The translations under genes were made by a program, and so were the position numbers. Positions 23,940 through 32,028 of a stretch of DNA of 64,000 nucleotides are shown here, piece by piece. The notes under the pieces were generated by a model. The model did not search any database. It saw only the letters and a list, made by a program, of their open reading frames with translations, and was not told the origin of the DNA. The DNA is from Actinomadura craniellae (GTDB lineage Bacteria > Actinomycetota > Actinomycetes > Streptosporangiales > Streptosporangiaceae), in the NCBI RefSeq assembly GCF_003289645.1, contig NZ_QLYX01000012.1:62001-126000 (forward strand), in the 5' to 3' direction. Numbering within the stretch: the first letter of the stretch is position 1; the number at the start of each line of letters is the position of its first letter.

Positions 23940-24013
23940 CGGGACGATAGAACGTCAAATCAACGTAAGTCAACGTATTGATGAAGTAAGTTGGTCCGTG
24001 CTATTCATCTGGG

Positions 24014-25171
24014 GTGCGCACCAGCAGAGACGACGGACCGGCCGCGCTGCTCCGGCTCGTGGCCACCGGCCAGGCCGAGTCGCGGGCCGAGCTCGCCCGG
24101 CTCTCCGGGCTGGCCCCCTCCAGCGTCTCGCTGCGGGTCGAACAGCTCATCGAGGCCGGCCTCTTCGCCGAGGAGGGCGCCGGGGCCTCGCGCGGCGGGC
24201 GGCGCCCCCGCCGGCTGCGGCTCGCCCGCCAGGCGGGCGCCTTCCTCGTCGCCGACCTCGGCGCGCACCACGCGCGGCTGTCGGTCGTGGACCTCGCCGG
24301 CGCCCCCCTCGCGCTGGACGAACTGGCGTGCGACATCGCCGTCGGCCCCGAGGAGACGCTGACCGCGGTCATCGCCAGCCTCCGCTCGCTCGCCCACGCG
24401 CACGGCCTGCGGGACGTCCCCGTCCGCGGCGTCGGCATCGGGCTGCCGGGCCCCGTCGACCCGGCCACCGGGCAGGTCGTCTCACCCTCGCGGATGCCCG
24501 GCTGGAACGACTTCCCCGTCCGCGACTTCGTCGCCGACCACGCCGGCGTCCCCGCCCTGATCGAGAACGACGCCAACCTCATGGCCGTCGGCGAGCACCG
24601 GCACTCCTGGCCGGCGCTCGACAACCTCATGGTCGTCAAGCTCGGCCGCGGCATCGGCTGCGGCGTCATCGTGGACGGCCGGCTGCACCGGGGCCGCGGC
24701 GCCGCCGGCGACATCAGCCACGTCCGGATCCTGTCGGAGGCGACCGTCGACTGCTCCTGCGGGCACCCCGACTGCCTGGAGGCGCACGCCAGCGGGGCCG
24801 CGCTCGCGGCGGCGCTCGGCGCGCACGGCATCGAGGTGGAACGGCCGGCGCAGATCGTCGACCTGGTGACCGACGGGGTGCCGCAGGCCACCAGCGCGGT
24901 GCGCACCGCGGGCCGGCTCATCGGCGATGTGCTCACCGGCCTGGTGAACTTCTTCAACCCCGACGCGCTGGTGATCGGCGGCAGCCTCTCGGAGGCGGAG
25001 ACCCTGGTCTCCACCATCCGGGGCGTCATCTACGAGCGCTGCCTGCCCCTGGCCACCCGCAACCTGGAGATCGCCACCTCCCGCGCCGGGCGCGACGCCT
25101 GCATCCTCGGCGCGGGCCACCTCCTGCTCGACCGGTCCGACGCCTGGATCGACCACATCCTGGACCGCTGA
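24014..25171 (+). CDS. ROK-family transcriptional regulator
   Basis: This 385-residue protein has an N-terminal winged helix (about 10-75: LVATGQAESRAELARLSGLA, SSVSLRVEQL) and a ROK sugar-kinase-like domain. The latter has GVGIGLPGPVDPATGQV, NDANLMAVGEH, KLGRGIGCGVIVDGRLHRG and the zinc-binding CSCGHPDCLE. ROK regulators usually sense sugars. This one is divergent from an amino-acid importer/asparaginase operon, which is less usual. The first in-frame start with regulator sequence is GTG 24014; its ribosome site is weak, so a leaderless or different start is possible. Confidence 0.9.
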   Translation: MRTSRDDGPAALLRLVATGQAESRAELARLSGLAPSSVSLRVEQLIEAGLFAEEGAGASRGGRRPRRLRLARQAGAFLVADLGAHHARLSVVDLAGAPLALDELACDIAVGPEETLTAVIASLRSLAHAHGLRDVPVRGVGIGLPGPVDPATGQVVSPSRMPGWNDFPVRDFVADHAGVPALIENDANLMAVGEHRHSWPALDNLMVVKLGRGIGCGVIVDGRLHRGRGAAGDISHVRILSEATVDCSCGHPDCLEAHASGAALAAALGAHGIEVERPAQIVDLVTDGVPQATSAVRTAGRLIGDVLTGLVNFFNPDALVIGGSLSEAETLVSTIRGVIYERCLPLATRNLEIATSRAGRDACILGAGHLLLDRSDAWIDHILDR

Positions 25172-25176
25172 CCGGC

Positions 25177-25317
25177 CGTCCCGCGTGCGGGGACGTCACG
25201 ACCAGCGGGCCCCGACCCTGGGCCGCGCGCCGGGACGTCCCGCGCACGGGGACGTCACGCCGAGCGCGGGCCGCTGACCGAACGGGAACAGGGACGTTCC
25301 GCGCGCGGGGACGTCAC
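25177..25317. repeat. Three-copy repeat with exact 59-base period
   Basis: Three 23-base copies start at 25177, 25236 and 25295. They share CCGCGnnCGGGGACGTCAC and an upstream CGTC/CGTT. Copies 2 and 3 extend the match by a further GGGA, giving about 28 conserved bases and 31-base intervals. The intervals are unrelated to each other. On the minus strand the unit reads GTGACGTCCCCGCGCGCGG, with a palindromic core like type I-E CRISPR repeats. There are no cas genes and the copies differ at several bases, so I list it as a repeat. Each copy can form a short hairpin and may contribute to termination between the convergent ROK and lipoprotein genes. Confidence 0.7.
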
Positions 25318-25330
25318 CCGGCGCGGCGGC

Positions 25331-25924
25331 TCAGCCCTGGCGGGGCCAGACGAAGGACAGGTTCACCACCACGGGGCGCTTGTCGTCGAAGGAGTTGAGC
25401 ACCTCGATGGCGGGGGCCGGGCCGTCGGGCCCGCCCAGCGGCCTGCTGTGCGGGTCGCCGGTGAAGGCCGTGTCGGACAGATCCTCCCGGCCCTTGCGCC
25501 GCTGCTCCATGCGCCGCTGGTACCAGGCGTCGATGTTGCGCAGGTCGACGGCCCACTGCGCGCCGAGCCGCTTCGCCTGGGCGTAGGCGTCCTCGGTCGT
25601 GGTGGCCTTGTAGAACAGGTCGAGGTTACGGACGGTCTCGTCCTCGCGCCGGCCCATGACCCGCTCGACCCGGCCGTCGAAGCTCCGGCCGGCGGGCAGG
25701 GTGAGGCGCACCCGCACCCCGCCGGACATCTCGAACGCGGACAGCTTGTTGGGCCAGCGCACGTTCTTCGTGGTGTGGCCCTTGCTCAGGTCCCAGTCGA
25801 GCCCGCCCCGGACCGGGCCGCCGGGGGTGGGGGTTCCGGCCGCCTCGCCGCCGCCGTCACAGCCGGTCGCGGAGACCGCCAGCAGCCCGGCGAGCAGCGG
25901 GGCGCACAGTGCGCGGAGGTTCAT
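25331..25924 (-). CDS. Uncharacterised lipoprotein
   Basis: I do not recognise a family. The 197-residue protein starts MNLRALCAPLLAGLLAVSAT with lipobox SATGC, then a Gly/Thr/Pro-rich linker and a globular part with LDWDLSKGHTTKNVRWPNKL and VRVRLTLPAGRSFDGRVERV, ending VVVNLSFVWPRQG. It is probably anchored on the outer face of the membrane. The ATG overlaps the stop of the upstream gene (TGATG), so the two are coupled and likely work together. It converges with the ROK gene. Confidence 0.7.
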   Translation of the reverse strand: MNLRALCAPLLAGLLAVSATGCDGGGEAAGTPTPGGPVRGGLDWDLSKGHTTKNVRWPNKLSAFEMSGGVRVRLTLPAGRSFDGRVERVMGRREDETVRNLDLFYKATTTEDAYAQAKRLGAQWAVDLRNIDAWYQRRMEQRRKGREDLSDTAFTGDPHSRPLGGPDGPAPAIEVLNSFDDKRPVVVNLSFVWPRQG

Positions 25925-27132
25925 CAGCACACACCGTCCTCGGGGTCGTAGCCGATGGGGATCAGCCGGGACTCGTCCGCGAGTTCGTGCGGTGGCCGGC
26001 CGATCTCCTCGCGTATCCGGTCGGGTTCGTGTTCCAGCAGGTACTGGTAGCGCGGCAGCATGTCCTCGGTGATCCATTTCCAGCGCGAGTCGAACGTGGC
26101 GATGTTGCCGGTCGCGAACGGGGCGCGCACCGTGATGTCGCCCAGGCTCTGGCAGGGGCCCCACGGGGTCAGGCAGATCTCGTCCGGCAGGTTGATGGTG
26201 CCCACCTCGTTGACCACCTCCCGGAACGGCTTCCCACCGGGGATCGGCGACTCGGTGGTCTGTCCCATCATGTACGTCATGGCCAGCCCCACCAGCCCGT
26301 GGTGGCCCTTCATCTCGTCGTAGTCGTCCTGCAAGATGATCTTCTGTTCCCGGTAGAGCAGCGCCTCGTTGCCGTTCGCGATGCGCTCGGGGTCGCCGGA
26401 CGCGATGTCCTCCCAGGCGTCCAGCTCGGCGCGCGGCAGCTGGCCCGCCGCGGCCAGCCGGCGCATCTCCTGGATGCCGCCCCGGTCATAGGCCATGTGC
26501 TGCCAGCCGAGGTCCCGGAAGATCTGCTTGTGCATCGAGACGAACTTGTCCTCGAAGAACTCGAACTCGGCCTCGGTGGCCCCGACGAGGGCGTCGAGCA
26601 GGACCGCCGGCATCTGGGGGAAGTGCCGGCGCAGGATCTGCTCCCGGACGTCGCGGGACGCCTTCCGTAACACGTGCATGTCCTGCATGCCGCCGTAGAC
26701 GTGCCCGCCGGCGAGCGCGGCCATGCCCGCCCACTGCAGTTCGGGATGCCGCATGTACAGGTCGGAGTAGTACTCGTAGACCGTCACCACGTTGTGGTCG
26801 TTGCACGACAGCCCCCGGCTGGTGTCCCAGTCGTCGCAGTGCAGCCCGAGCTCGCGGCAGAGCATGTCCCAGTAGTCCTCGGGGTCGGGCGCCGGCGACC
26901 CGACCGGGGTGGGACTGTGCGAAATCGGGGTGACGCCCGGCGTCTCGCATCTCCCGTTGGTGAGGACCTTGCCGACACTGCAGGTGAGGGCGGAGGTGAC
27001 GCGCTGGCCTATCCCGGTCTGGCCGACGCCGACGAGCGTCCCGGCTAACAGGACGATGACGGCGATGTACGCCAGTGCCGATTCCCCGCGATCTCCCCGA
27101 TCTCCCCGGGTGCCTGTTCGTGACAATCCCAT
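25924..27132 (-). CDS. Uncharacterised membrane-anchored protein with pilin-like N-terminus
   Basis: This 402-residue protein begins with a charged stretch (RTGTRGDRGDRGE) followed by ALAYIAVIVLLAGTLVGVG, a single N-terminal helix that resembles TadE/Flp-type pseudopilin leaders. A Pro/Ser-rich linker with three cysteines follows, then a helical extracellular domain (DPEDYWDMLCRELGLHCDDW, ASRDVREQILRRHFPQMP). I know no function. It is coupled to the lipoprotein gene by a TGATG overlap. The large C-terminal domain is much longer than ordinary pilins, so this may be a surface-anchored enzyme or binding protein. Confidence 0.65.
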   Translation of the reverse strand: MGLSRTGTRGDRGDRGESALAYIAVIVLLAGTLVGVGQTGIGQRVTSALTCSVGKVLTNGRCETPGVTPISHSPTPVGSPAPDPEDYWDMLCRELGLHCDDWDTSRGLSCNDHNVVTVYEYYSDLYMRHPELQWAGMAALAGGHVYGGMQDMHVLRKASRDVREQILRRHFPQMPAVLLDALVGATEAEFEFFEDKFVSMHKQIFRDLGWQHMAYDRGGIQEMRRLAAAGQLPRAELDAWEDIASGDPERIANGNEALLYREQKIILQDDYDEMKGHHGLVGLAMTYMMGQTTESPIPGGKPFREVVNEVGTINLPDEICLTPWGPCQSLGDITVRAPFATGNIATFDSRWKWITEDMLPRYQYLLEHEPDRIREEIGRPPHELADESRLIPIGYDPEDGVC

Positions 27133-27559
27133 GAAGAAGAGTTTTCTTTTGGGTGTCCTGAGGGGCCAGGGTCCTGGGCCCTATCCCGGTCCTTTGTCTG
27201 GGCCCTGTCAAGGGCCCATCAATTCAAGATCGAGTTTTTCTCTGAGCCGGGAATCGCATGTTTTGGCTGTATGGCCACAGTAGGGGGCGGAAGTGCGCGG
27301 GGCTGCTGGGAGGTTCTGCTCCTGGCTTTGGAGCCGGTGTTGCTGGTGCCGATATTCGGAGTGTCAAAGCTGGTCATTTGCTAGATCGCAAATCGTGGCC
27401 GACTGTTTGTTGTGTTTTAAGCCATTGGTGTGCTGCGGGGTTGTCAACGGGAAACGGCCTGGCGTTCGACGGGGCCCGCCGGTAGGGCGGGCCCCGTCGT
27501 CGTCGAGCCGGGCTGCGGCCGGGACGGCCACTCCTTCCGCCCCGGCCCCGCCCGCCGGC
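27133..27559. other. Intergenic leader with GGGCCC-rich hairpins and a terminator
   Basis: These 427 bases carry no credible gene. Near the start of the pilin-like gene, GGGCCC recurs, including the hairpin GGGCCCT-4-AGGGCCC at 27200-27217. A strong terminator for the alcohol dehydrogenase lies at 27468-27498. An A+T-richer segment at 27380-27425 may be the promoter for the pilin-like/lipoprotein pair. Confidence 0.5.
27468..27498 (-). terminator. Terminator after NDMA-type alcohol dehydrogenase
   Basis: GACGGGGCCCGCC pairs perfectly with GGCGGGCCCCGTC across a 5-base loop, about 60 bases beyond the dehydrogenase stop. Actinomycete terminators often lack a U tract. Confidence 0.75.
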
Positions 27560-28708
27560 TCAGTAGGTGATCAGACCGCGGATGTTCTTGCCGTCGCGCA
27601 TGTCCTGGTAGCCCTGGTTGATCTCGTCCAGGGTGTAGGTGGTGGTGATCAGCTCGTCGAGCTTGAGCCGGCCGTCCTGGTAGAGGTGCAGCAGGCGCGG
27701 GATGTCGCGCCGGGGGTTGGCGTTGCCGAAGATGCAGCCGACCAGTTCCTTGCGCATCATCGACAGCTCGAACAGGTTGAGTTTGACGTCCTCTTGGGTC
27801 ATCGGCGCGACCGCGGTGACGACCCCGCGGCCGCCCTTGGCGACCATCGACATCATCGGGGCGATGAGGTCGCCGGTGGCGACACCGGTGGCGAGGATGG
27901 CCTTGTCGGCGTTGGCGCCCCAGGTGAGCTCGCCGACCATGGCCATCGCCTCCTCGATCGAGGCGGCGGAGTGGGTGGCGCCGAACGTCGAGACCGCCTT
28001 CTCGCGCTTCCACTCCACCGGGTCGACCGCCACGACATGGCGGGCGCCGGCCATGGCCGCGCCCTGCACGGCGTTCATGCCGATGCCGCCCACGCCGATC
28101 ACCACGACGGTGTCACCGGCCTGCACGTCCGCGGCGTTGACGGCCGAGCCCCAGCCGGTGGTGACGCCGCAGCCGACGAGGGCGGCCTTGTCCATCGGGA
28201 TCCACTCGTCGATCTTGACGCAGGACGACTCGTTGACGACGGTGTACGGGGAGAACGTGCCCGTGCAGCACATGGTCCCCAGGTCCTTGCCGCTCTTGGA
28301 GTGGTGCCGCGCGGTGAAGTCGCTGATCTGGCGCCCGGCCAGCAGGACGGCGCCCAGGTCGCACAGGTGCTGCTGGCCCCGTGCGCAGGAGGGGCAGCGG
28401 CCGCAGGCCGGGATGAACGACAGGACGACGTGGTCGCCCTCCTGCAGCGTCGTGACACCGGGGCCGACCTCGACGACCTCGCCCGCGCCCTCGTGCCCGC
28501 CGATGACCGGGAACTGCTCCAGCGCCACCAGTTCCGCGAACTCCGGGGGGACGACCATGTCGCCGGTGACCATGTGCTCATCGGAGTGGCACATGCCCGA
28601 CGCGGCGATTTTGATCTTGACCTCGCCGGCCTTCGGGTCGTCGAGTTCGATGTCCTCGATGCTCCAGTCGGTGTGGGATTCCCACAGGATCGCTGCTCGG
28701 GTTTGCAC
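27560..28708 (-). CDS. NDMA-dependent (nicotinoprotein-type) alcohol dehydrogenase
   Basis: This 382-residue zinc alcohol dehydrogenase has catalytic zinc region GMCHSDEHMVTGD, GHEGAGEVVEVG, structural zinc loop CGRCPSCARGQQHLC and cofactor motif VIGVGGIGMNAVQGA. The long insert after the zinc loop (LLAGRQISDFTARHH) and overall length match the actinobacterial NDMA-dependent family, which keeps NAD(H) tightly bound and passes electrons to another carrier such as the mycofactocin system. No mycofactocin genes are present here. GTG 28708 has GAGGAGG 5 bases upstream. The gene is single, with its own terminator. Confidence 0.9.
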   Translation of the reverse strand: MQTRAAILWESHTDWSIEDIELDDPKAGEVKIKIAASGMCHSDEHMVTGDMVVPPEFAELVALEQFPVIGGHEGAGEVVEVGPGVTTLQEGDHVVLSFIPACGRCPSCARGQQHLCDLGAVLLAGRQISDFTARHHSKSGKDLGTMCCTGTFSPYTVVNESSCVKIDEWIPMDKAALVGCGVTTGWGSAVNAADVQAGDTVVVIGVGGIGMNAVQGAAMAGARHVVAVDPVEWKREKAVSTFGATHSAASIEEAMAMVGELTWGANADKAILATGVATGDLIAPMMSMVAKGGRGVVTAVAPMTQEDVKLNLFELSMMRKELVGCIFGNANPRRDIPRLLHLYQDGRLKLDELITTTYTLDEINQGYQDMRDGKNIRGLITY

Positions 28709-29663
28709 TGGTGCCTCCTCGGGTCGAGAGGTGGGGGGGAACGAAGGTTCGGCTCGCGCCTACCGAAGCTGTTCAAGGAGGCCCGAGCCTGCCCCTGACT
28801 CGGGCACCCGTGACAGATCCCGGCGAACACGCTCATGTGCGAGGGTCGCCCATGCCGTGTTCCTCACCGATAAGACCGAATCCGTTTCTAGCTATTAGTA
28901 CTAGAATCTAATTCGGAAAGCTATGGGTTACAGGTGCGGTTCGGCGATCATGCCGGGCCCGCATCGCATCGTCGTCCGGCTCCGCATCGTGGCTCCGGGG
29001 GTGCCGTCGCATCCGGCTCGGTCAGCCCGTGCGCAGTGGTTGATCGGTCATCGCGTGTCCTCCCGGCCGCCGGAACCGCGGGCCCCGGTCGGGTGCCCCC
29101 TGGGCTCTCGCACCATGCCCGGAGGGTACTCCCAACCTGGAGAAGTCTCCAGGCTCCTGTCCTGCCCACCGGGAGTGATCGTTGCAGCGCTCGAAGCGGG
29201 GCTCGCCGTGGCGGCCGCACCCGCCTGGTGCGGCGGTTTCCGCGCCGTCCTGCCGGGCGAGGGAAAGGCGAGAATTCGGTTTTATCGGTTTTTGGTGTGG
29301 CGGGCTAAGGGTTATATCCTATTTGTGGTGATTAAAGTGGTGCGTCATCTTTGCGGGGTGGGCCTGGGTGCGCCCGCAGGTGATTCGCGAAGTTCGCAGC
29401 TCATGGCCGGTGGCGGCGAGGTTCTGGATTGATCTGCATATGTGGAGGAATGTCTATTTGTGGCATTCCTGCCGTTCGGGTCGATCGCTTGACTCGACCT
29501 ATCCCTGCCGTGACAATTTCCCTAGCGGGGCGTTTGTTTTCTGTGGTGATCGGTTCCTTTTCCGGGGCGAAGCCTGGCGGTTAGTGTCCACTTCCGTGAC
29601 GCCGGGTGTTCGTCGCGTGACCGTTCGTCCTGGCCTGGGAAACCCGCCAGAGGGGAGTTCTGC
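28709..29663. other. 955-base intergenic region with nested inverted repeats
   Basis: I find no supported gene here; open frames lack ribosome sites and protein-like composition. Nested dyads lie at 28877-28917: CCGAAT...ATTCGG outside and ATTAG...CTAAT inside. These are consistent with a repressor site for the alcohol dehydrogenase. A notably A+T-rich stretch (about 29270-29350) and further low-G+C sequence up to 29570 lie upstream of the encapsulin gene and likely hold its promoter. Confidence 0.5.
28877..28917. promoter_or_regulatory. Candidate operator upstream of alcohol dehydrogenase
   Basis: Two nested inverted repeats share a centre: CCGAAT/ATTCGG and ATTAG/CTAAT. The zone is A+T-rich and about 170 bases upstream of the dehydrogenase start. 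TetR-type regulators often bind such extended dyads. Confidence 0.4.
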
Positions 29664-31076
29664 ATGACCGGAGAGGCCACCGCCCAGTCACCGGACGACC
29701 AGGGCCGGCTGAGCCTTGGCACGCGGGCGGCGCAGCAACTGGCCACCACCGCCAAGACCGTGCCGCAGATGCAGGGCGTCACCCCGCGGTGGCTGCTGCG
29801 CAAGCTGCCGTGGGTCGACGTCCCCGGCGGGACCTACCGGGTGAACCGGCGGCTCACGCTGACCGCCGGGCGGGGCCGGGTCGAGTTCGTCCAGACGGGC
29901 GCCGACGACGTGCGGATCATCCCCGGCACCCTCACCGAACTCCCGCTGCTGCGGGGCTTCGCCGACCCGGCACCGCTCGCCGCGCTGGCCGGGCGGTTCG
30001 CGCCCCGCGACTTCCGGCCCGGCGACACCATCGCCGCGGCCGGGTCCCCGGTGGCCGAGGTGCTCATCGTCGCGCACGGCCGGATCGAGCAACTGGGGAC
30101 GGGCGAGTACGGCGACGCCCAGAGCCTCGGCGTGTTCGTCGGCGGAACGCATCTGGGCGACGGGGCGCTGCACCGGCCCGACCCGGTGTGGCCGCACACC
30201 TACCGGGCCGCGACCGCCGGCACCCTCCTGGCGCTGCCCTGGCCGGACCTCCAGCGGCTCCTCGACGAGGCGCCGGAGCTGCGCGCGCACATCGCCGCCC
30301 GCGCCGCCGCGGCCGGCCGCCCCGCCAACCGCAAGGGCGAGGCCGAGATCGCGCTGGCCTCCGGGCACCACGGCGAACCGGTGCTGCCGGGCACGTTCGT
30401 CGACTACGAGCCGGCCCCGCGGGAGTACCAGCTGGGGGCCGTGCAGACCGTCCTGCGCGTCCACTCGCGCGTCCACGACCTGTACAGCGAGCCGATGGAC
30501 CAGGTGCGGGAGCAACTGCGGCTGGCCGTCGAGGAGGTCCGCGAGACCCAGGAGTGGGAGCTGCTGAACAACCGCGAGTTCGGGCTGTTGCACAACGCCG
30601 ACTACGACCAGCGGATCAGCACCCGGACCGGCCCGCCGACCCCCGACGACATGGACGACCTGCTCACCCGCCGCCGCGGCACCCGGATGTTCCTGGCCCA
30701 CCCCAGGGCCATCGCCGCGTTCATGCGCCAGTGCAGCCGGCGGGGCCTGTATCCCGGCTCCCTCCAGGAGGACGGGCACGCCCTGCACGCCTGGCGAGGG
30801 GTCCCGATCTTCCCCTGCGACAAGCTCCCCATCAGCGAGGCGAACACCACCTCGATCGTCGCGATGCGGCTCGGCGAGGACGCGCAGGGCGTCATCGGCC
30901 TGTACCGCGCGGACCTTCCCGACGAGTACGAACCGGGGCTGAACGTCCGGTTCATGGGCATCGACGAGCACGCATTGATCAAGTACCTGGTCTCGGCCTA
31001 CGCGTCGGTCGCGGTCCTCGTGCCCGACGCGGTCGGCGTCCTGGAGAACGTCGACGTCGCTGCGACCGGCGAATGA
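29664..31076 (+). CDS. Family 2B encapsulin shell protein with cyclic-nucleotide-binding-like insert
   Basis: This 470-residue HK97-fold shell protein has an N-terminal arm ([20 protein letters not shown]), then [20 protein letters not shown]. An inserted cNMP-binding-like domain spans about residues 105-215 ([30 protein letters not shown]). The shell core follows with [37 protein letters not shown] and ETTS-like [19 protein letters not shown]. Family 2B encapsulins build 60-subunit shells and are encoded beside terpene cyclase cargo. Here the 2-MIB genes follow directly, so the shell should enclose the 2-MIB synthase. ATG 29664 has GAGGGGAG upstream. Confidence 0.93.
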   Translation: MTGEATAQSPDDQGRLSLGTRAAQQLATTAKTVPQMQGVTPRWLLRKLPWVDVPGGTYRVNRRLTLTAGRGRVEFVQTGADDVRIIPGTLTELPLLRGFADPAPLAALAGRFAPRDFRPGDTIAAAGSPVAEVLIVAHGRIEQLGTGEYGDAQSLGVFVGGTHLGDGALHRPDPVWPHTYRAATAGTLLALPWPDLQRLLDEAPELRAHIAARAAAAGRPANRKGEAEIALASGHHGEPVLPGTFVDYEPAPREYQLGAVQTVLRVHSRVHDLYSEPMDQVREQLRLAVEEVRETQEWELLNNREFGLLHNADYDQRISTRTGPPTPDDMDDLLTRRRGTRMFLAHPRAIAAFMRQCSRRGLYPGSLQEDGHALHAWRGVPIFPCDKLPISEANTTSIVAMRLGEDAQGVIGLYRADLPDEYEPGLNVRFMGIDEHALIKYLVSAYASVAVLVPDAVGVLENVDVAATGE

Positions 31077-31107
31077 ACAAACCCCCGCATCCGGAAAGGG
31101 ATCGAGC

Positions 31108-31941
31108 ATGACCATCGTCAGCAACTACCAGAACGACGTGGCCAACTACTGGAACGCCGAGCGCAACCCGGTCAACCTGCGGCTGGGCGACGTGTCGGGG
31201 ATCTACCACCACCACTACGGCATCGGCGAGGCCGACCGGTCCGTCCTCGACGCCGCCCCCGAGATCCGCGAAGAAGCGATCATCACCGAGCTGCACCGGC
31301 TGGAGAACGCCCAGGCCAACCTGCTGCTCAGCCATCTCGGCGGCATCCGGCCCGCACACCGCCTGATGGACGCCGGCTCGGGCCGGGGCGGCTCCAGCAT
31401 CATGGCCAACGCCGCCTTCGGCTGCCAGGTCGACGGCATCTCCATCTCCCAGTCCCAGGTGGACTTCGCCAACGACCAGGCGGCCCGGCGCGGGGTGGCC
31501 GACAAGGTCCGGTTCCACTTCAAGAACATGCTCGACACCGGCTTCGAGACCGGGGCCTTCCAGGCGATCTGGAACAACGAGTCGACGATGTACGTCGTCC
31601 TCGACGACCTCTTCGCCGAGCACTCCCGGCTGCTCGCCCGCGGCGGCAGGTACGTCACCATCACCGGCTGCTACAACGACGTGTACGGGCTCCCGTCCAA
31701 GGCGGTCTCCGCCATCAACGCCCACTACGTGTGCGACATCCACCCGCGCAGCGCCTACTTCCGCGCCATGGCGGCCAACCGGCTCGTGCCCGCCAGCGTC
31801 ATCGACCTGACCGCCGACACGATCCCCTACTGGGAACTGCGCCGGAACGCCGCGGTCGCCACCGGCATCGAGGACACCTTCCTGGAGGCGTACCGCGACG
31901 GCAGCTTCCAGTACCTGCTCATCGCCGCCGACCGGGTCTGA
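31108..31941 (+). CDS. gppmt: Geranyl diphosphate 2-C-methyltransferase
   Basis: This 277-residue SAM-dependent methyltransferase begins VSNYQNDVANYWNAERNPVN, typical of GPPMT. It has the SAM-binding DAGSGRGGSSIM, the segment DGISISQSQVDFAN and the active-site-like NNESTMYVVLDDLF. It methylates C2 of geranyl diphosphate to give the C11 substrate of 2-MIB synthase. It lies 31 bases after the encapsulin gene and 87 before the cyclase, an intact 2-MIB operon. Confidence 0.95.
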   Translation: MTIVSNYQNDVANYWNAERNPVNLRLGDVSGIYHHHYGIGEADRSVLDAAPEIREEAIITELHRLENAQANLLLSHLGGIRPAHRLMDAGSGRGGSSIMANAAFGCQVDGISISQSQVDFANDQAARRGVADKVRFHFKNMLDTGFETGAFQAIWNNESTMYVVLDDLFAEHSRLLARGGRYVTITGCYNDVYGLPSKAVSAINAHYVCDIHPRSAYFRAMAANRLVPASVIDLTADTIPYWELRRNAAVATGIEDTFLEAYRDGSFQYLLIAADRV

Positions 31942-32028
31942 GACCGCACGGCCGCCGGATCCCGCACACGTCCCTCCCCGGAGCGCCCTCGGGGCGGAGC
32001 CCGACCAGAGAGCAGGTGGACAAGACTG

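Noticed and set aside
25177-25317. Annotating the 59-base-period repeat as a CRISPR array
   Set aside because: Only three divergent copies, no cas genes and an intergenic terminator-like position. It is reported as a repeat and as a finding instead.
28923-29432. Open frames between the alcohol dehydrogenase and encapsulin genes as possible small proteins
   Set aside because: No ribosome sites, no recognisable motifs and composition typical of non-coding frames; only the intergenic region is listed.
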